Shown here: piece after piece, positions 1 through 8,695 of the stretch
Layout: the number at the start of each line of letters is the position of its first letter
Position numbering within the stretch: position 1 is the stretch's first letter
Source of the DNA: CAYXZR01 sp964470025
GTDB taxonomy: Bacteria > Patescibacteriota > Patescibacteriia > Buchananbacterales > UBA6539
Assembly (NCBI GenBank): GCA_964470025.1
Contig: CAYXZR010000001.1
Location: 51,224 to 115,223 of the forward strand
Length of the DNA stretch: 64,000 nt
Direction of reading: 5' to 3'
Made by a program: the position numbers and the translations under genes
Notes under the pieces: model-generated
Databases searched by the model: none
Seen by the model: only the letters and a program-made list of their open reading frames with translations
Told to the model about the DNA's origin: nothing

Positions 1-1
1 A

Positions 2-466
2 GACTCAAACTTAGTCGATCGCTATACACCGGAAGTCATGGCACGTGGCATCACCTTTGATGCTATCGGAGTCGATATGGCCAGGGATCATACCCTGGCA
101 ACCAAGGTACACTCGTATCGCAACGGCAATGATAGCCAGAGTCTTACTCAGGCGATTCAGCAAATCGTTAGCGAGGTCGGCTCTGGAGCATCTGATCAAG
201 CTGCATCGCAGGAGATCTTTGATGCAATTGCGCCGCTTCCTGATGGCTTTGCACTGCAAGCGATCGAAGCACTAACGACATCAGGTAACCACCCAATCGG
301 TGAAAAGCCTCGCCAGACGTCTTCAAGCAACCAATCCAGTGGTGGCCTCCGTGGCCACCCTGGAACACCACAAACAGATCCTGGCACTATCGTCTGTATC
401 GCGGTTCCGGTAATTTTATTACTGGTACTGGCGATTGGCGCTTTTGCAAAAGGAAGTCGCTTATGA
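2..466 (+). CDS. VWA-domain membrane protein, 5' end cut by window edge
   Basis: The frame is open to the left edge, so only the C-terminal part is seen. The first ~60 residues match the end of a von Willebrand factor A fold (GITFDAIGVD, then a run ending ALTQAIQQI-like helix). A proline/serine-rich low-complexity linker follows, then one hydrophobic segment (IVCIAVPVILLLVLAIGAF) and a short basic tail, which would place the VWA domain on one membrane face. The MIDAS motif would lie upstream and cannot be checked. The stop overlaps the next start in ATGA, so translation is coupled to the binding-protein/OmpA gene. Confidence 0.7.
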   Translation, partial: DSNLVDRYTPEVMARGITFDAIGVDMARDHTLATKVHSYRNGNDSQSLTQAIQQIVSEVGSGASDQAASQEIFDAIAPLPDGFALQAIEALTTSGNHPIGEKPRQTSSSNQSSGGLRGHPGTPQTDPGTIVCIAVPVILLLVLAIGAFAKGSRL

Positions 467-2043
467 CTCAATCCACCAGCGGAGCAAAACGTGCTCTGAC
501 ACTTATGGTGGTGTGGGGTTTCCTAGCTCTTCTTGTCTTTGGGGCCTATGTGTTTTTCTTCAAACCGCAATGGTCACAGGACTTGATGAGTAAAACTGGA
601 AGTGAAAGTCAGTACGAGCACACACTAACACTGGCGGCTGACAGTTTTTCTGGATACTCCATGCTACGGTCAGATATGATGCGTGACGAGCTCAAAGCTC
701 AAAGCATCAAGCTGACTATCACGAATGATAACGCTGACTACCCCGCTCGCCTCGAAGCATTGCAAGATGGCGATGTGGAAATGGCAGTGTTCACTATTGA
801 CTCGCTGCTTATAGCAGGCGCCCAGCTCAATGATTTCCCTGGCACAATCGTGGCAGTGATTGATGAAAGCTACGGTGCTGACGCGATAGTGGCGTATCAA
901 TCAGCTTGCCCTGACATCAACTCGCTTAACGAATCTCAAACTGAGCTCGTGCTCACTCGAGATTCACCCAGCGAAACGCTGGCTCGCATCGTCATCGGCA
1001 ATATGAGCGTAACGGTACCAACCGAACGCTGGGTATCAGCTGATGGATCGGAAGATGTCCTCGCAAGACTTGCGAAGGCTGACCGATACAAGAAGCAAGC
1101 GTTTGTGCTGTGGGAGCCGGAACGATCACAAGCACTGCAGATAGACGGAGTTGTTGAGCTTTTTAACAGCCAGCGACTTAACGGATATTTGTTTGATGTG
1201 TTGGTGGTTAACCGTGAGTTTCTCACTGAGCACGGCGATGTTGTTCGGCAGGTTGTCGAGACGATGTTGCGGGTGAATTATCACTACGCAAATAATCACA
1301 ACGAGCTTGTTGAACTAATTCAGCGTGACGCCGAAACGTTTGGCGGAAAAAAGCTGTCTCGTTCACAGGCTGAAGAACTCAGCACAACCATCCGTTGGAA
1401 AAATACCACGGAAAACTACGGCCACTTTGGTTTGCTCAATCGGCAAGACTCACGTGGCCTGACGATACTCGAAGATGTCATTGGAAACATCAGCGCAGTG
1501 TTAGTCCAAACCAAGGGACTGGATAAAGATCCTCTCCCTGGCAAGGAAACAACGCTGTACTATGATGGGATCCTACGGCAACTAAAAGATATGGGCTTTC
1601 ATCCGGCTAGACGAGTTAATCTAATCTCTGGCATGGAAAGCCACGTCGGCACAGAACAGGTTCGTGGAGCAGTTGAACTGCGCACGCTGTCTGATGCTGA
1701 GTGGAATAGCCTTAACTCAGTTGCAAACCTGCGAGTTGATCCGATCAGCTTTACTCGAGGAAGTTCGCGAATCTCAATTGGCGGACAACGAACACTCGAT
1801 TCGCTTAAGGGTCAGCTTGATTCATTTCCCACGTACTACCTCAAGGTAGTTGGCCAGGCAGCCAACCGAGGCGATGCAGATGCTAACCTCGCGCTTGCAC
1901 AACAGCGAGCACGATCAGCATATGAATATCTGCTCTCGGCAGGTGTGCCTGAAGAGAGAATGAAAACCTTCGCAGAACTACCGAAGGATACCACCGGCGC
2001 AGCACAATCAGTGTTATTTGTGCTTGCAGAACAACCCTACTAA
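463..2043 (+). CDS. Membrane-anchored substrate-binding protein with C-terminal OmpA-like domain
   Basis: 526 aa. An N-terminal TM anchor (about residues 12-33) is followed by a two-lobed periplasmic-binding-like region of the NMT1/nitrate-taurine type (about 45-360) and an OmpA_C-like peptidoglycan-binding domain (about 420-526) with the family pattern of a start beta strand (ISFTRGSSRI) and NLALAQQRARSAYEYL. Binding protein plus cell-wall domain suggests a ligand sensor held between membrane and wall. It overlaps the VWA gene by 4 nt and lies upstream of a second binding protein, permease and ATPase. The ligand is not predictable from sequence. Alternative role: a purely structural wall anchor. 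Confidence 0.7.
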   Translation: MTQSTSGAKRALTLMVVWGFLALLVFGAYVFFFKPQWSQDLMSKTGSESQYEHTLTLAADSFSGYSMLRSDMMRDELKAQSIKLTITNDNADYPARLEALQDGDVEMAVFTIDSLLIAGAQLNDFPGTIVAVIDESYGADAIVAYQSACPDINSLNESQTELVLTRDSPSETLARIVIGNMSVTVPTERWVSADGSEDVLARLAKADRYKKQAFVLWEPERSQALQIDGVVELFNSQRLNGYLFDVLVVNREFLTEHGDVVRQVVETMLRVNYHYANNHNELVELIQRDAETFGGKKLSRSQAEELSTTIRWKNTTENYGHFGLLNRQDSRGLTILEDVIGNISAVLVQTKGLDKDPLPGKETTLYYDGILRQLKDMGFHPARRVNLISGMESHVGTEQVRGAVELRTLSDAEWNSLNSVANLRVDPISFTRGSSRISIGGQRTLDSLKGQLDSFPTYYLKVVGQAANRGDADANLALAQQRARSAYEYLLSAGVPEERMKTFAELPKDTTGAAQSVLFVLAEQPY

Positions 2044-2073
2044 CCACTCCAATCACATGTAAGGAGTTATCTG

Positions 2074-2826
2074 ATGGATGAAACAACCATCAAGAGCAAG
2101 CTTCGCTTGCTTGCGATCGGCAGTCCAACAGTGCTCCTGCCAGTGATGGTTGGAGTTACTGGCTTACTTACATCACTTGCACTTGATGCGGCGACCTTTG
2201 CCTTTGGCTCTGGTGTCGTCACTCTTGTGGGAGTCGGTGTAGGCATCTCTCGTCTTTTTGCACCATCTAAGAAAATGGTTGCTACGGCAATCAATGAAGC
2301 TCAGGAGGAGTTAATCCAGGCGAAGAACCAACGGTTGTCTGAGCTTAGATATAAACTCACTGGAGATAATGACGATAGAACTGAAGAATACCTTGATAAA
2401 CTCTGTGAGCTGATAGAGCAATTCCGTCAGCCATCGAAAGACCTCAAGGTTACTCACTCGATTCTTATCGAACTCCAACACCAAGCTGAGCAACTTTTTG
2501 ACGCAGGCGTTCATCAACTCGAAGTGAGCCTAACGCTTTACACAAAAGCAAAGGGCACAAATGGCAAACTTGCTAGAACATTTCGAACTGAACGCACGGA
2601 ACTGATCAAGGATATTGCAAAAACAATCGAGGCACTTGAACAGGCCTTAGTAGAACTGCACACCCTTGATGGACACTCAACAGAAATGACAACCGACACC
2701 AAAACACTGCGAGAAAATCTACACACTAGTCTGAAGATAGCCGAAGAGGTTGAACTACGACTTAGAGGTGTGGATCCTGAGCTAGATGGACGACGTGATC
2801 GATACCGCTCGCAAGCAGAGCAATAA
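2074..2826 (+). CDS. Two-TM protein with cytoplasmic coiled coil
   Basis: 250 aa. A basic N-terminus is followed by a long hydrophobic stretch (about residues 12-68) rich in Gly/Val/Leu that fits two TM helices, then about 170 charged residues with heptad-like helices. No family is recognised. The start ATG follows AAGGAG by 7 nt. It sits directly before the PspA-like gene with 20 nt spacing and has the same helical, glutamate-rich composition, so it may be the membrane partner of that protein. Function is inferred from context only. Confidence 0.55.
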   Translation: MDETTIKSKLRLLAIGSPTVLLPVMVGVTGLLTSLALDAATFAFGSGVVTLVGVGVGISRLFAPSKKMVATAINEAQEELIQAKNQRLSELRYKLTGDNDDRTEEYLDKLCELIEQFRQPSKDLKVTHSILIELQHQAEQLFDAGVHQLEVSLTLYTKAKGTNGKLARTFRTERTELIKDIAKTIEALEQALVELHTLDGHSTEMTTDTKTLRENLHTSLKIAEEVELRLRGVDPELDGRRDRYRSQAEQ

Positions 2827-2846
2827 ACCTCGATAGGAGAAATCAC

Positions 2847-3707
2847 ATGAAATCAGTTTTTGGGGCCATCGGAAGATTATTTGCTTCCATTGGCTACCTA
2901 CTTACAGGAAACATCGATGCTGCAGGAAACGCCCTTAAGGGCAATCCCGTAGTTGTGCAGGCCAGGCTCGACGAAGCGATTCGAAAAAAGGGGGAGGAAG
3001 CCTCTCACTTTGCTGACCTGGTTGGCAAAATGGAACATCAACATACTCGTGCAAAGAATGACCTTAAAAAAACCTCCGAAGATATCGACCAACTCGAGCA
3101 GGATATCGTTGGAGCAAAGGCAGTTGCACGAAAGCGTGTAGAGGAGCTTAGGCAACAAAACCCAAGCATCACGAACGAAGAACTGATGGCTGACAAAGTA
3201 ATCGCCCATGCCCAGGCAGATGTTGCCAACTTCACCTCTTCCCTTGAACGACAGAAGGCTCATGAAACCTCTCTGAAAGAATCGATCAAGGAACGAGAAG
3301 GAACGCTACAAGGCTACTACAGTCGACTACGCACGCTCAAGCATGAAATCGATGAATACAAGAGACGTGCTCCGGAACTTGTTGCCAGGCTAGTCACTGC
3401 GCAGCAGCAAATTGACTTAGACAAGGCGATGGCTGGCTTCAAGGAAAGCTCAGGGGCTGACTCGATTTTTGCTGATGTTGAAGAAACAGTTGGCGAAACA
3501 GAAGCCACAGCAAAAGTCACAAGTATTGCTTCCGGTGCTGACACAGAAGCAGCGCGCCAAAAATATCGTCATGCTGCTGCACTTGAAGTTGGCAAAAGCG
3601 ACTTCCTCGACTCTATTGGTATTACGACACCGACACCTTTAACAGAATCACCGGAAGGAGAAGGAGTTTCATCAAAACCAGTCACTGTCACTGAACTTCC
3701 CAACTAA
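2847..3707 (+). CDS. PspA/IM30-like coiled-coil protein
   Basis: 286 aa, almost entirely helical. It has an N-terminal amphipathic segment (MKSVFGAIGRLFASIGYLL), a long central coiled coil (about 45-190), and a short helical region (FADVEETVGETEATAKVT) followed by a flexible tail. Size, layout and position match the PspA/IM30 (ESCRT-III-like) membrane-stress family, but the sequence is divergent and I have not aligned it. RBS AGGAGA lies upstream. PspA relatives coat and repair stressed membranes and are often controlled by an AAA+ ATPase, and one is encoded five genes downstream. Alternative: an unrelated membrane-associated coiled coil. Confidence 0.55.
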   Translation: MKSVFGAIGRLFASIGYLLTGNIDAAGNALKGNPVVVQARLDEAIRKKGEEASHFADLVGKMEHQHTRAKNDLKKTSEDIDQLEQDIVGAKAVARKRVEELRQQNPSITNEELMADKVIAHAQADVANFTSSLERQKAHETSLKESIKEREGTLQGYYSRLRTLKHEIDEYKRRAPELVARLVTAQQQIDLDKAMAGFKESSGADSIFADVEETVGETEATAKVTSIASGADTEAARQKYRHAAALEVGKSDFLDSIGITTPTPLTESPEGEGVSSKPVTVTELPN

Positions 3708-3775
3708 CTAAAGCTAGTGCACAGCACTCACCTCTGACTTCAAACCACACTACGACTGAAAAGGAACAGTTTCTA

Positions 3776-4867
3776 ATGAACAGAATTAACCACATCGTAC
3801 TCGCGCTCTGCTTTGCCATCATGGCAATCGTCACCTCGGCCCATGCCCAGGCTCCGCAGTTTTCACTGGCACCCAGCGAGTACCCCTCTTGGAGCACCTT
3901 TATCCTCGCGGACGCCGAAGGCATTATCGATGGTGCAGCCGGCAAGCAAAGCGCCCTCGAACAGAAGTGGAACGTCGACATCATACTGAAGGAAGCGGAA
4001 TATGATCCGTGCCTTCAGATGTACGGCGCCGGTACCGTTGATGCTGTATGCATCACCAACATCGACATCTTACCCATCGCCTCCTCCCGTAAGTCAGTGG
4101 CCATCATGGCAACCTCGACTTCCTACGGTGGTGATGCACTTCTGGTCGACAAGAACCAGTACCCGGACCTCGCCTCGCTTCGTGGACAAGATGTCTTCGG
4201 CTTAGACAACTCGGTTTCCGAGTATGTCTTTTACCGCATCGTTCAACAAAACGGTGCTGATCCGAAAGAATTCAAATTCACCATGATGGATCCAGGTGCG
4301 GCTGCTGCAGCAATGCAAACTGGCCGCAAGCCCGCAATTATGGTCTGGAATCCTTTCGTGCTGGACACACTCAACAAACGAGCTGATGTCAAGGTCCTTG
4401 GTGACTCCCGCTCATGTCCTGGTGAAGTGCTCGACATGGTGGTCGTTGCCGATGAAGCACTCAAGCGCGAAGGTGGCGATCGATTTGCCATGGCAGTCAT
4501 GGAAGTGTTTTACACCATCTGCGATCGCATGGAAGATCCCACCACCAAAAGCGATACACTCATCGGACTTGGTGAAAAATTCAGTAATCTCGATCTTGGG
4601 TCAATGCGAACGGTCGTCAACCAGACACGCTTCTACATGACACCGAGTCAGAACATCGAACTGCTCACCAACGGCACAGCCTTCCCTGGCGGTGGTGTTG
4701 AAACCGACGGCAATCTTGAAGCCATCATGGGCCGTGTGACTGCTTTCTGTGTCGAACAGGAAATGGTCGAAACCGCACCTTCAATCGGCTACGGGTCAGC
4801 AGCTGACGCACCGAACGCACAACTGCGCTTTGATCCCAGCTTCGCGCAGCAATTCGCCGCTCAATAA
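3776..4867 (+). CDS. Secreted ABC-transporter substrate-binding protein
   Basis: 363 aa with a clear signal peptide (MNRINHIVLALCFAIMAIVTSAHAQA). The mature part has the nitrate/sulfonate/taurine-type (NMT1-like) layout, with GGDALLVDKNQYPDLASLRG typical of the first-lobe hinge. Several cysteines (for example in EYDPCLQ, AVCIT, SRSCPG, TICDRM, AFCVEQ) could form disulfides outside the membrane. It precedes the permease and ATPase but is separated from them by a strong hairpin, an arrangement that often gives more binding protein than transporter. The ligand is unknown. Confidence 0.75.
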   Translation: MNRINHIVLALCFAIMAIVTSAHAQAPQFSLAPSEYPSWSTFILADAEGIIDGAAGKQSALEQKWNVDIILKEAEYDPCLQMYGAGTVDAVCITNIDILPIASSRKSVAIMATSTSYGGDALLVDKNQYPDLASLRGQDVFGLDNSVSEYVFYRIVQQNGADPKEFKFTMMDPGAAAAAMQTGRKPAIMVWNPFVLDTLNKRADVKVLGDSRSCPGEVLDMVVVADEALKREGGDRFAMAVMEVFYTICDRMEDPTTKSDTLIGLGEKFSNLDLGSMRTVVNQTRFYMTPSQNIELLTNGTAFPGGGVETDGNLEAIMGRVTAFCVEQEMVETAPSIGYGSAADAPNAQLRFDPSFAQQFAAQ

Positions 4868-4903
4868 TGTGAACCACTGGTAGTACATACCCGCACCTTT
4901 CAT

Positions 4904-4940
4904 GGACTGAGAAGAATACTCTTCTCAGTCCCTCTTTCTT
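4904..4940 (+). terminator. Strong hairpin between binding protein and permease
   Basis: A perfect 12-bp stem (GGACTGAGAAGA with TCTTCTCAGTCC, loop ATAC) is followed by CTCTTTCTT. The tail is not a pure U-run, so it may be a partial terminator or a 3' stabiliser giving differential expression within the cluster. Confidence 0.65.
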
Positions 4941-5033
4941 ATATTGTGTATTATCAATAGACACTATAAGAAGGAGGCGAAAAGGACTGCCCCTTGAAAA
5001 CCAAAAACTAACTTCTCTTGAAAGGAGAGTGTA

Positions 5034-5834
5034 ATGATTCGCAAACCAATACCGCGATGGCTGTATCTGACACTCGCAGTTGGCTCAGCAGTAGTACTCC
5101 TACTGCTCTACACCTGGATGTCATACAGACAACACCAAATCAACCCTCTTGATACTACGATCCCAACCTGGTCACAATTCTGGGAAGGTATTAAGAAGGT
5201 CTGTACGCCTGATCGTTCAGGTGATCGATGGATTGTTGTCGACACACTGGCAACACTTGAGCGACTGGGAATCGGCATGGCAATCTCGGTAGCAGTGTCA
5301 CTTATTATTGGCATTGCGATGGGATGCTTTACTTGGATTGAGGCAATGCTTAAACCGCCGATTGCGACAATAGCAAAAGTTGCACCAACCGCGGCGCTTC
5401 CTGTGTTTTTTGTGCTAGTCGGCACAGACAATCCGATGTTTATCTCGATGATCGTGTTTGGAGTGGTGCCATCATTAACGATGAGCATCTACCTGGCGGT
5501 CAAAGATATCCCGAACGATATCATCAACATCAGCTACACACTACAGGCATCACGCTTTGAAATTATCTTTTGCGTGATTCTACCTCAGATCCTTCCCAAG
5601 GTTATTGAGGCGGTGAAGCTGCAAATCGGACCAGCAGTAGTGTATCTACTTGCAGCCGAAGTGATGGTTGCGCATGAAGGTTTCGGATACCGCATTCGTC
5701 TCCAGGGTAAAATCCTAGCAATGAATGTGGCATACCTTTACCTAGCACTACTTGCTATCATCGGACTTGTCATCAGCTTTTTGCTTGGCAAGCTTCAACA
5801 CCTACTGTGCCGTTGGCACACGGAAAGGACATAA
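5034..5834 (+). CDS. ABC transporter permease (SsuC/TauC type)
   Basis: 266 aa with about six hydrophobic segments. The EAA-like cytoplasmic loop that docks to the ATPase is visible as QASRFEIIFCVILPQILPK. The AKVAPTAALPVFFVLVG region is typical of nitrate/sulfonate/taurine permeases. RBS AAAGGAG lies 8 nt before the ATG. The stop is 1 nt from the ATPase start, so the two are co-translated. With both it would form a type I importer. Confidence 0.88.
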   Translation: MIRKPIPRWLYLTLAVGSAVVLLLLYTWMSYRQHQINPLDTTIPTWSQFWEGIKKVCTPDRSGDRWIVVDTLATLERLGIGMAISVAVSLIIGIAMGCFTWIEAMLKPPIATIAKVAPTAALPVFFVLVGTDNPMFISMIVFGVVPSLTMSIYLAVKDIPNDIINISYTLQASRFEIIFCVILPQILPKVIEAVKLQIGPAVVYLLAAEVMVAHEGFGYRIRLQGKILAMNVAYLYLALLAIIGLVISFLLGKLQHLLCRWHTERT

Positions 5835-5835
5835 C

Positions 5836-6798
5836 ATGGATCGCATGATGCTTAATCCGGTTCTTTCGTGCGCCGGACTCGCAAAGCACTTTGGGCAAAA
5901 TCGAGTTCTTGCTGATCTCAACCTGGAAATCTACCGAGGTGAAATTGTCGGACTCGTTGGTGGTAGCGGTTGTGGTAAGTCCACTCTACTCAACCTGATC
6001 CTCGGAATTCACAAGCCCACCGCAGGATCAATTAAGGTTGCTAATGCTTCTGGTGTACTTACCGAAGTTGGCGACCCAAATGGCTCAGTAGGATGGGTGC
6101 CTCAGCGCTACCCACTCTACCCGTTTCTCACTGCACTCGGGAATGTGACAGCTGGACTAGTCTTTAGCCGAACAACACTTCTCGAGCGACTCAACTTCCC
6201 TGCGTTTCGCAAAAAGCTCAAAGCTTACCGAGATGAAGCAGCGGAGATGCTTGAGCGCATGCACATGAGCAGCGCACTTGATCTCTATCCTCACCAGATG
6301 TCGGGTGGCATGTGTCAGCGAGTTGCAATTGCTCGCGCGCTTATCCTTAAGCCATCAGTAGTTCTGCTCGATGAACCGTTTGGTGCCTTGGATGAGGCGA
6401 CTCGTGAATCGATGCAACAGCTACTGATCGAGATCTATGACGGAAACCTCAAGAAGCTTCAGGCCGGCGAGCAACCGCTCTACACTATCATGATCGTAAC
6501 TCACGAACTTCGTGAGGCGCTCTATGTAAGTGATCGAGTAATTGGCTTGTCGCGTAACTATTGGCGGGATCCTTCGATCGCTATTCACCCTGGCGCAACT
6601 GTTGTCTATGACAAAGTGGCGCCGGTATTTTCACCAGATGCAAACCGTGATTTTGAGTGCCTTCGTGATCAACAGTGCGAAATTGCTGAAACGGTTCTGA
6701 ACACCAGCCACAATGGCAAGCCAGATGATCACGTGACAATCACTGAGCAACTACGCTCTGGCGAAGGCGCGGGGGTACTTGAATATGTCAAACCTTAA
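5836..6798 (+). CDS. ABC transporter ATP-binding protein (SsuB/TauB type)
   Basis: 320 aa from the ATG one base after the permease stop. Visible motifs are Walker A GGSGCGKST, Q-loop VGWVPQRYPLYPFLT, signature MSGGMCQRVAIARAL, Walker B VVLLDEPFGALDE and switch VTHELREALY. A longer upstream start is unlikely because it would lie inside the permease gene. The C-terminal ~60 residues exceed the usual core and may be regulatory. The last 14 nt overlap the AAA+ gene in another frame, tying the transporter to the AAA+ protein. Confidence 0.92.
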   Translation: MDRMMLNPVLSCAGLAKHFGQNRVLADLNLEIYRGEIVGLVGGSGCGKSTLLNLILGIHKPTAGSIKVANASGVLTEVGDPNGSVGWVPQRYPLYPFLTALGNVTAGLVFSRTTLLERLNFPAFRKKLKAYRDEAAEMLERMHMSSALDLYPHQMSGGMCQRVAIARALILKPSVVLLDEPFGALDEATRESMQQLLIEIYDGNLKKLQAGEQPLYTIMIVTHELREALYVSDRVIGLSRNYWRDPSIAIHPGATVVYDKVAPVFSPDANRDFECLRDQQCEIAETVLNTSHNGKPDDHVTITEQLRSGEGAGVLEYVKP

Positions 6799-8572
6799 AC
6801 ACCCTTTCATCGCCGAAGCCGGTGAAGTTCTAATGGCAAAGCTTGCTCCTGCCGTTCTACTACATGGCAATGTACTTGATTTGTTTCGGCAAGAGAAACC
6901 TGATGGAGCAGTTGAATACACTTCACTGCTCTCTCTGATTGCACGACATTGGGCAGTTGATGGAATCATCCCCATTGTCTACGAAACAAGCAAGCCACTG
7001 TTTACACCTAAAGCATCTAACGCACACCTCTTGCAGCAAATTTGGGATCAGCTGAACGGTGACGACACCACTGATCAAGAGTTGCGAGCCTATGCTTCAA
7101 ACAGAGATCCACGAAAAGTCAGCAGCACTACTGTCATTGATGAATTCACCCATGCTAGCTCCCCAGGTAAAAAGCTCGACCTACTGAGACAGCTCTGTGT
7201 TGCAGCGCGACACGACCGCCGAACAAAAAAAATCCTCGGTGGTAAACGCCTGTTAATTCTGATCGAACGGATTGACATGTACATCCCTGACGGTGAGATC
7301 AAAACCTTAGGAGAGATTGATCGCCATCGTCTGTTGACGTGTGTTAACTGGCTTGGCGATGATGACTTTTCGATGGGTGACGATCTTGTACTTATGACCG
7401 GTACGTCATCATCTGGAGTAAATGCCGAGATCACCACTCTACCAACGGTAGAAAAAGTCGAGGTAGCTCCACCGAACGCTGACCAACGCCGTGCATATCT
7501 CAAGCACCAGACCACAGAATCTCAGCTAGCGATATTGTCCCAGAACCTTTCTGAGGATACTATTGTTGAGTTTACTGCTGGACTCAGTCTCCATGCTATG
7601 CGGCGGCTGATTACTCGAGCAGTGCACACAAGTAAACCACTCACGCAAGATGCAATCACCAAGGAGGTTGAACGACACCTTGAAAGCATACTAGGAGAGG
7701 GTGTGGTTGAATTCAAACGTCCACGCCATAGCATGGAGGATGTGATTGGATTTACCAGGCTTAAACAGTTTATCAACACCAGCTTTATCCCCCGCCTTTT
7801 AACTGATGGCAAAGCAGCACTTCCCGGTGCAATTGTCTGCGGTCCAATTGGCGGAGGCAAAACCTTTATCTTCGAAGCAGTTGCCGGTCAAACCAAAATG
7901 CCGGTGATTGTTCTCAAAGGACTTCGAAGTAAGTGGTATGGTGGAACTGATAAACTGATTGAATCGCTCCGAATGGTTATCAAGTCACTCGGCAAACTTC
8001 TTATCTTTGTTGATGAAGCAGACACACAGTTTGGAAAACTTGATGGTGATGGCCATGAAACAGAAAAACGCCTCACCGGAAAAATCCAAGAGCTAATGTC
8101 TGACCCTTCACTTCGTGGAAGAGTATGTTGGCTACTGATGACCGCACGAGTACACTTGCTTTCTGAAGACATTCGTCGAAGTGGTCGGGGTGGTAGCTTG
8201 ATCATTCCCGTTCTTGACCAGAAAGACGAAGACTTCATGGCATTTGTTCGCTGGTCTTTGTCTGATGTAGTAAATCCTTCGGAGCAACTCATCGCTGAAG
8301 TTGCCAAAATCACAGCTGGCTACTCATCTGGTGACTTTGCAGAAATCAGATCACTAGTAGCAGCGGCCGGCCTTACTCAAGAGATAACTGAAGAAGTCGC
8401 ACTACGTGCAATTCATGACTTCATCAGATCACCGATAGAGCTCGCGCGAGAAAAACAAACGCTCGAAGCTCTACTCCACTGCACATCCAGAGCCCTCCTT
8501 CCTCCTAACACTACAGATGAAACGAGAAAAGAGTGGCAAAAACGACTCGACATGCTCAAGCTTATTACTTAG
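6785..8572 (+). CDS. AAA+ ATPase, Ycf46-like tandem architecture
   Basis: 595 aa from ATG 6785. The C-terminal AAA+ module has Walker A GPIGGGKT (353-360), a pore-loop-like KWYGGT (383-388), Walker B LLIFVDEAD (405-413) and an arginine-finger region RRSGRGG (464-470). The N-terminal half looks like a second, degenerate AAA+ domain: a Walker B-like strand RLLILIERID is visible but no P-loop. One dead and one live module is the layout of Ycf46-type proteins. It overlaps the ATPase gene by 14 nt. In this context it may remodel the PspA-like or VWA partner, which is inference. Confidence 0.75.
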   Translation: MSNLKHPFIAEAGEVLMAKLAPAVLLHGNVLDLFRQEKPDGAVEYTSLLSLIARHWAVDGIIPIVYETSKPLFTPKASNAHLLQQIWDQLNGDDTTDQELRAYASNRDPRKVSSTTVIDEFTHASSPGKKLDLLRQLCVAARHDRRTKKILGGKRLLILIERIDMYIPDGEIKTLGEIDRHRLLTCVNWLGDDDFSMGDDLVLMTGTSSSGVNAEITTLPTVEKVEVAPPNADQRRAYLKHQTTESQLAILSQNLSEDTIVEFTAGLSLHAMRRLITRAVHTSKPLTQDAITKEVERHLESILGEGVVEFKRPRHSMEDVIGFTRLKQFINTSFIPRLLTDGKAALPGAIVCGPIGGGKTFIFEAVAGQTKMPVIVLKGLRSKWYGGTDKLIESLRMVIKSLGKLLIFVDEADTQFGKLDGDGHETEKRLTGKIQELMSDPSLRGRVCWLLMTARVHLLSEDIRRSGRGGSLIIPVLDQKDEDFMAFVRWSLSDVVNPSEQLIAEVAKITAGYSSGDFAEIRSLVAAAGLTQEITEEVALRAIHDFIRSPIELAREKQTLEALLHCTSRALLPPNTTDETRKEWQKRLDMLKLIT

Positions 8573-8594
8573 TCTGACGAGTTTGCACTTTACC

Positions 8595-8623
8595 AGCCCT
8601 GAAAATATCTTCAGGGCTTTTTT
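8595..8623 (+). terminator. Terminator of the VWA/PspA/ABC/AAA cluster
   Basis: AGCCCTGAA pairs with TTCAGGGCT around a short loop, followed by a T-run. It lies 23 nt after the AAA+ stop and ends the plus-strand cluster. Confidence 0.85.
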
Positions 8624-8632
8624 AATTACAAA

Positions 8633-8667
8633 TAAAAAAAGCGGTAAACTTTTTCAAGTTTACCGCT
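8633..8667 (-). terminator. Terminator for the minus-strand gene at 8696-10105
   Basis: Read on the minus strand, a perfect 12-bp stem (AGCGGTAAACTT with AAGTTTACCGCT, loop GAAA) is followed by TTTTTTT. Confidence 0.88.
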
Positions 8668-8695
8668 ATGATTTTTTAAAGAACGAGGAAGTTAG

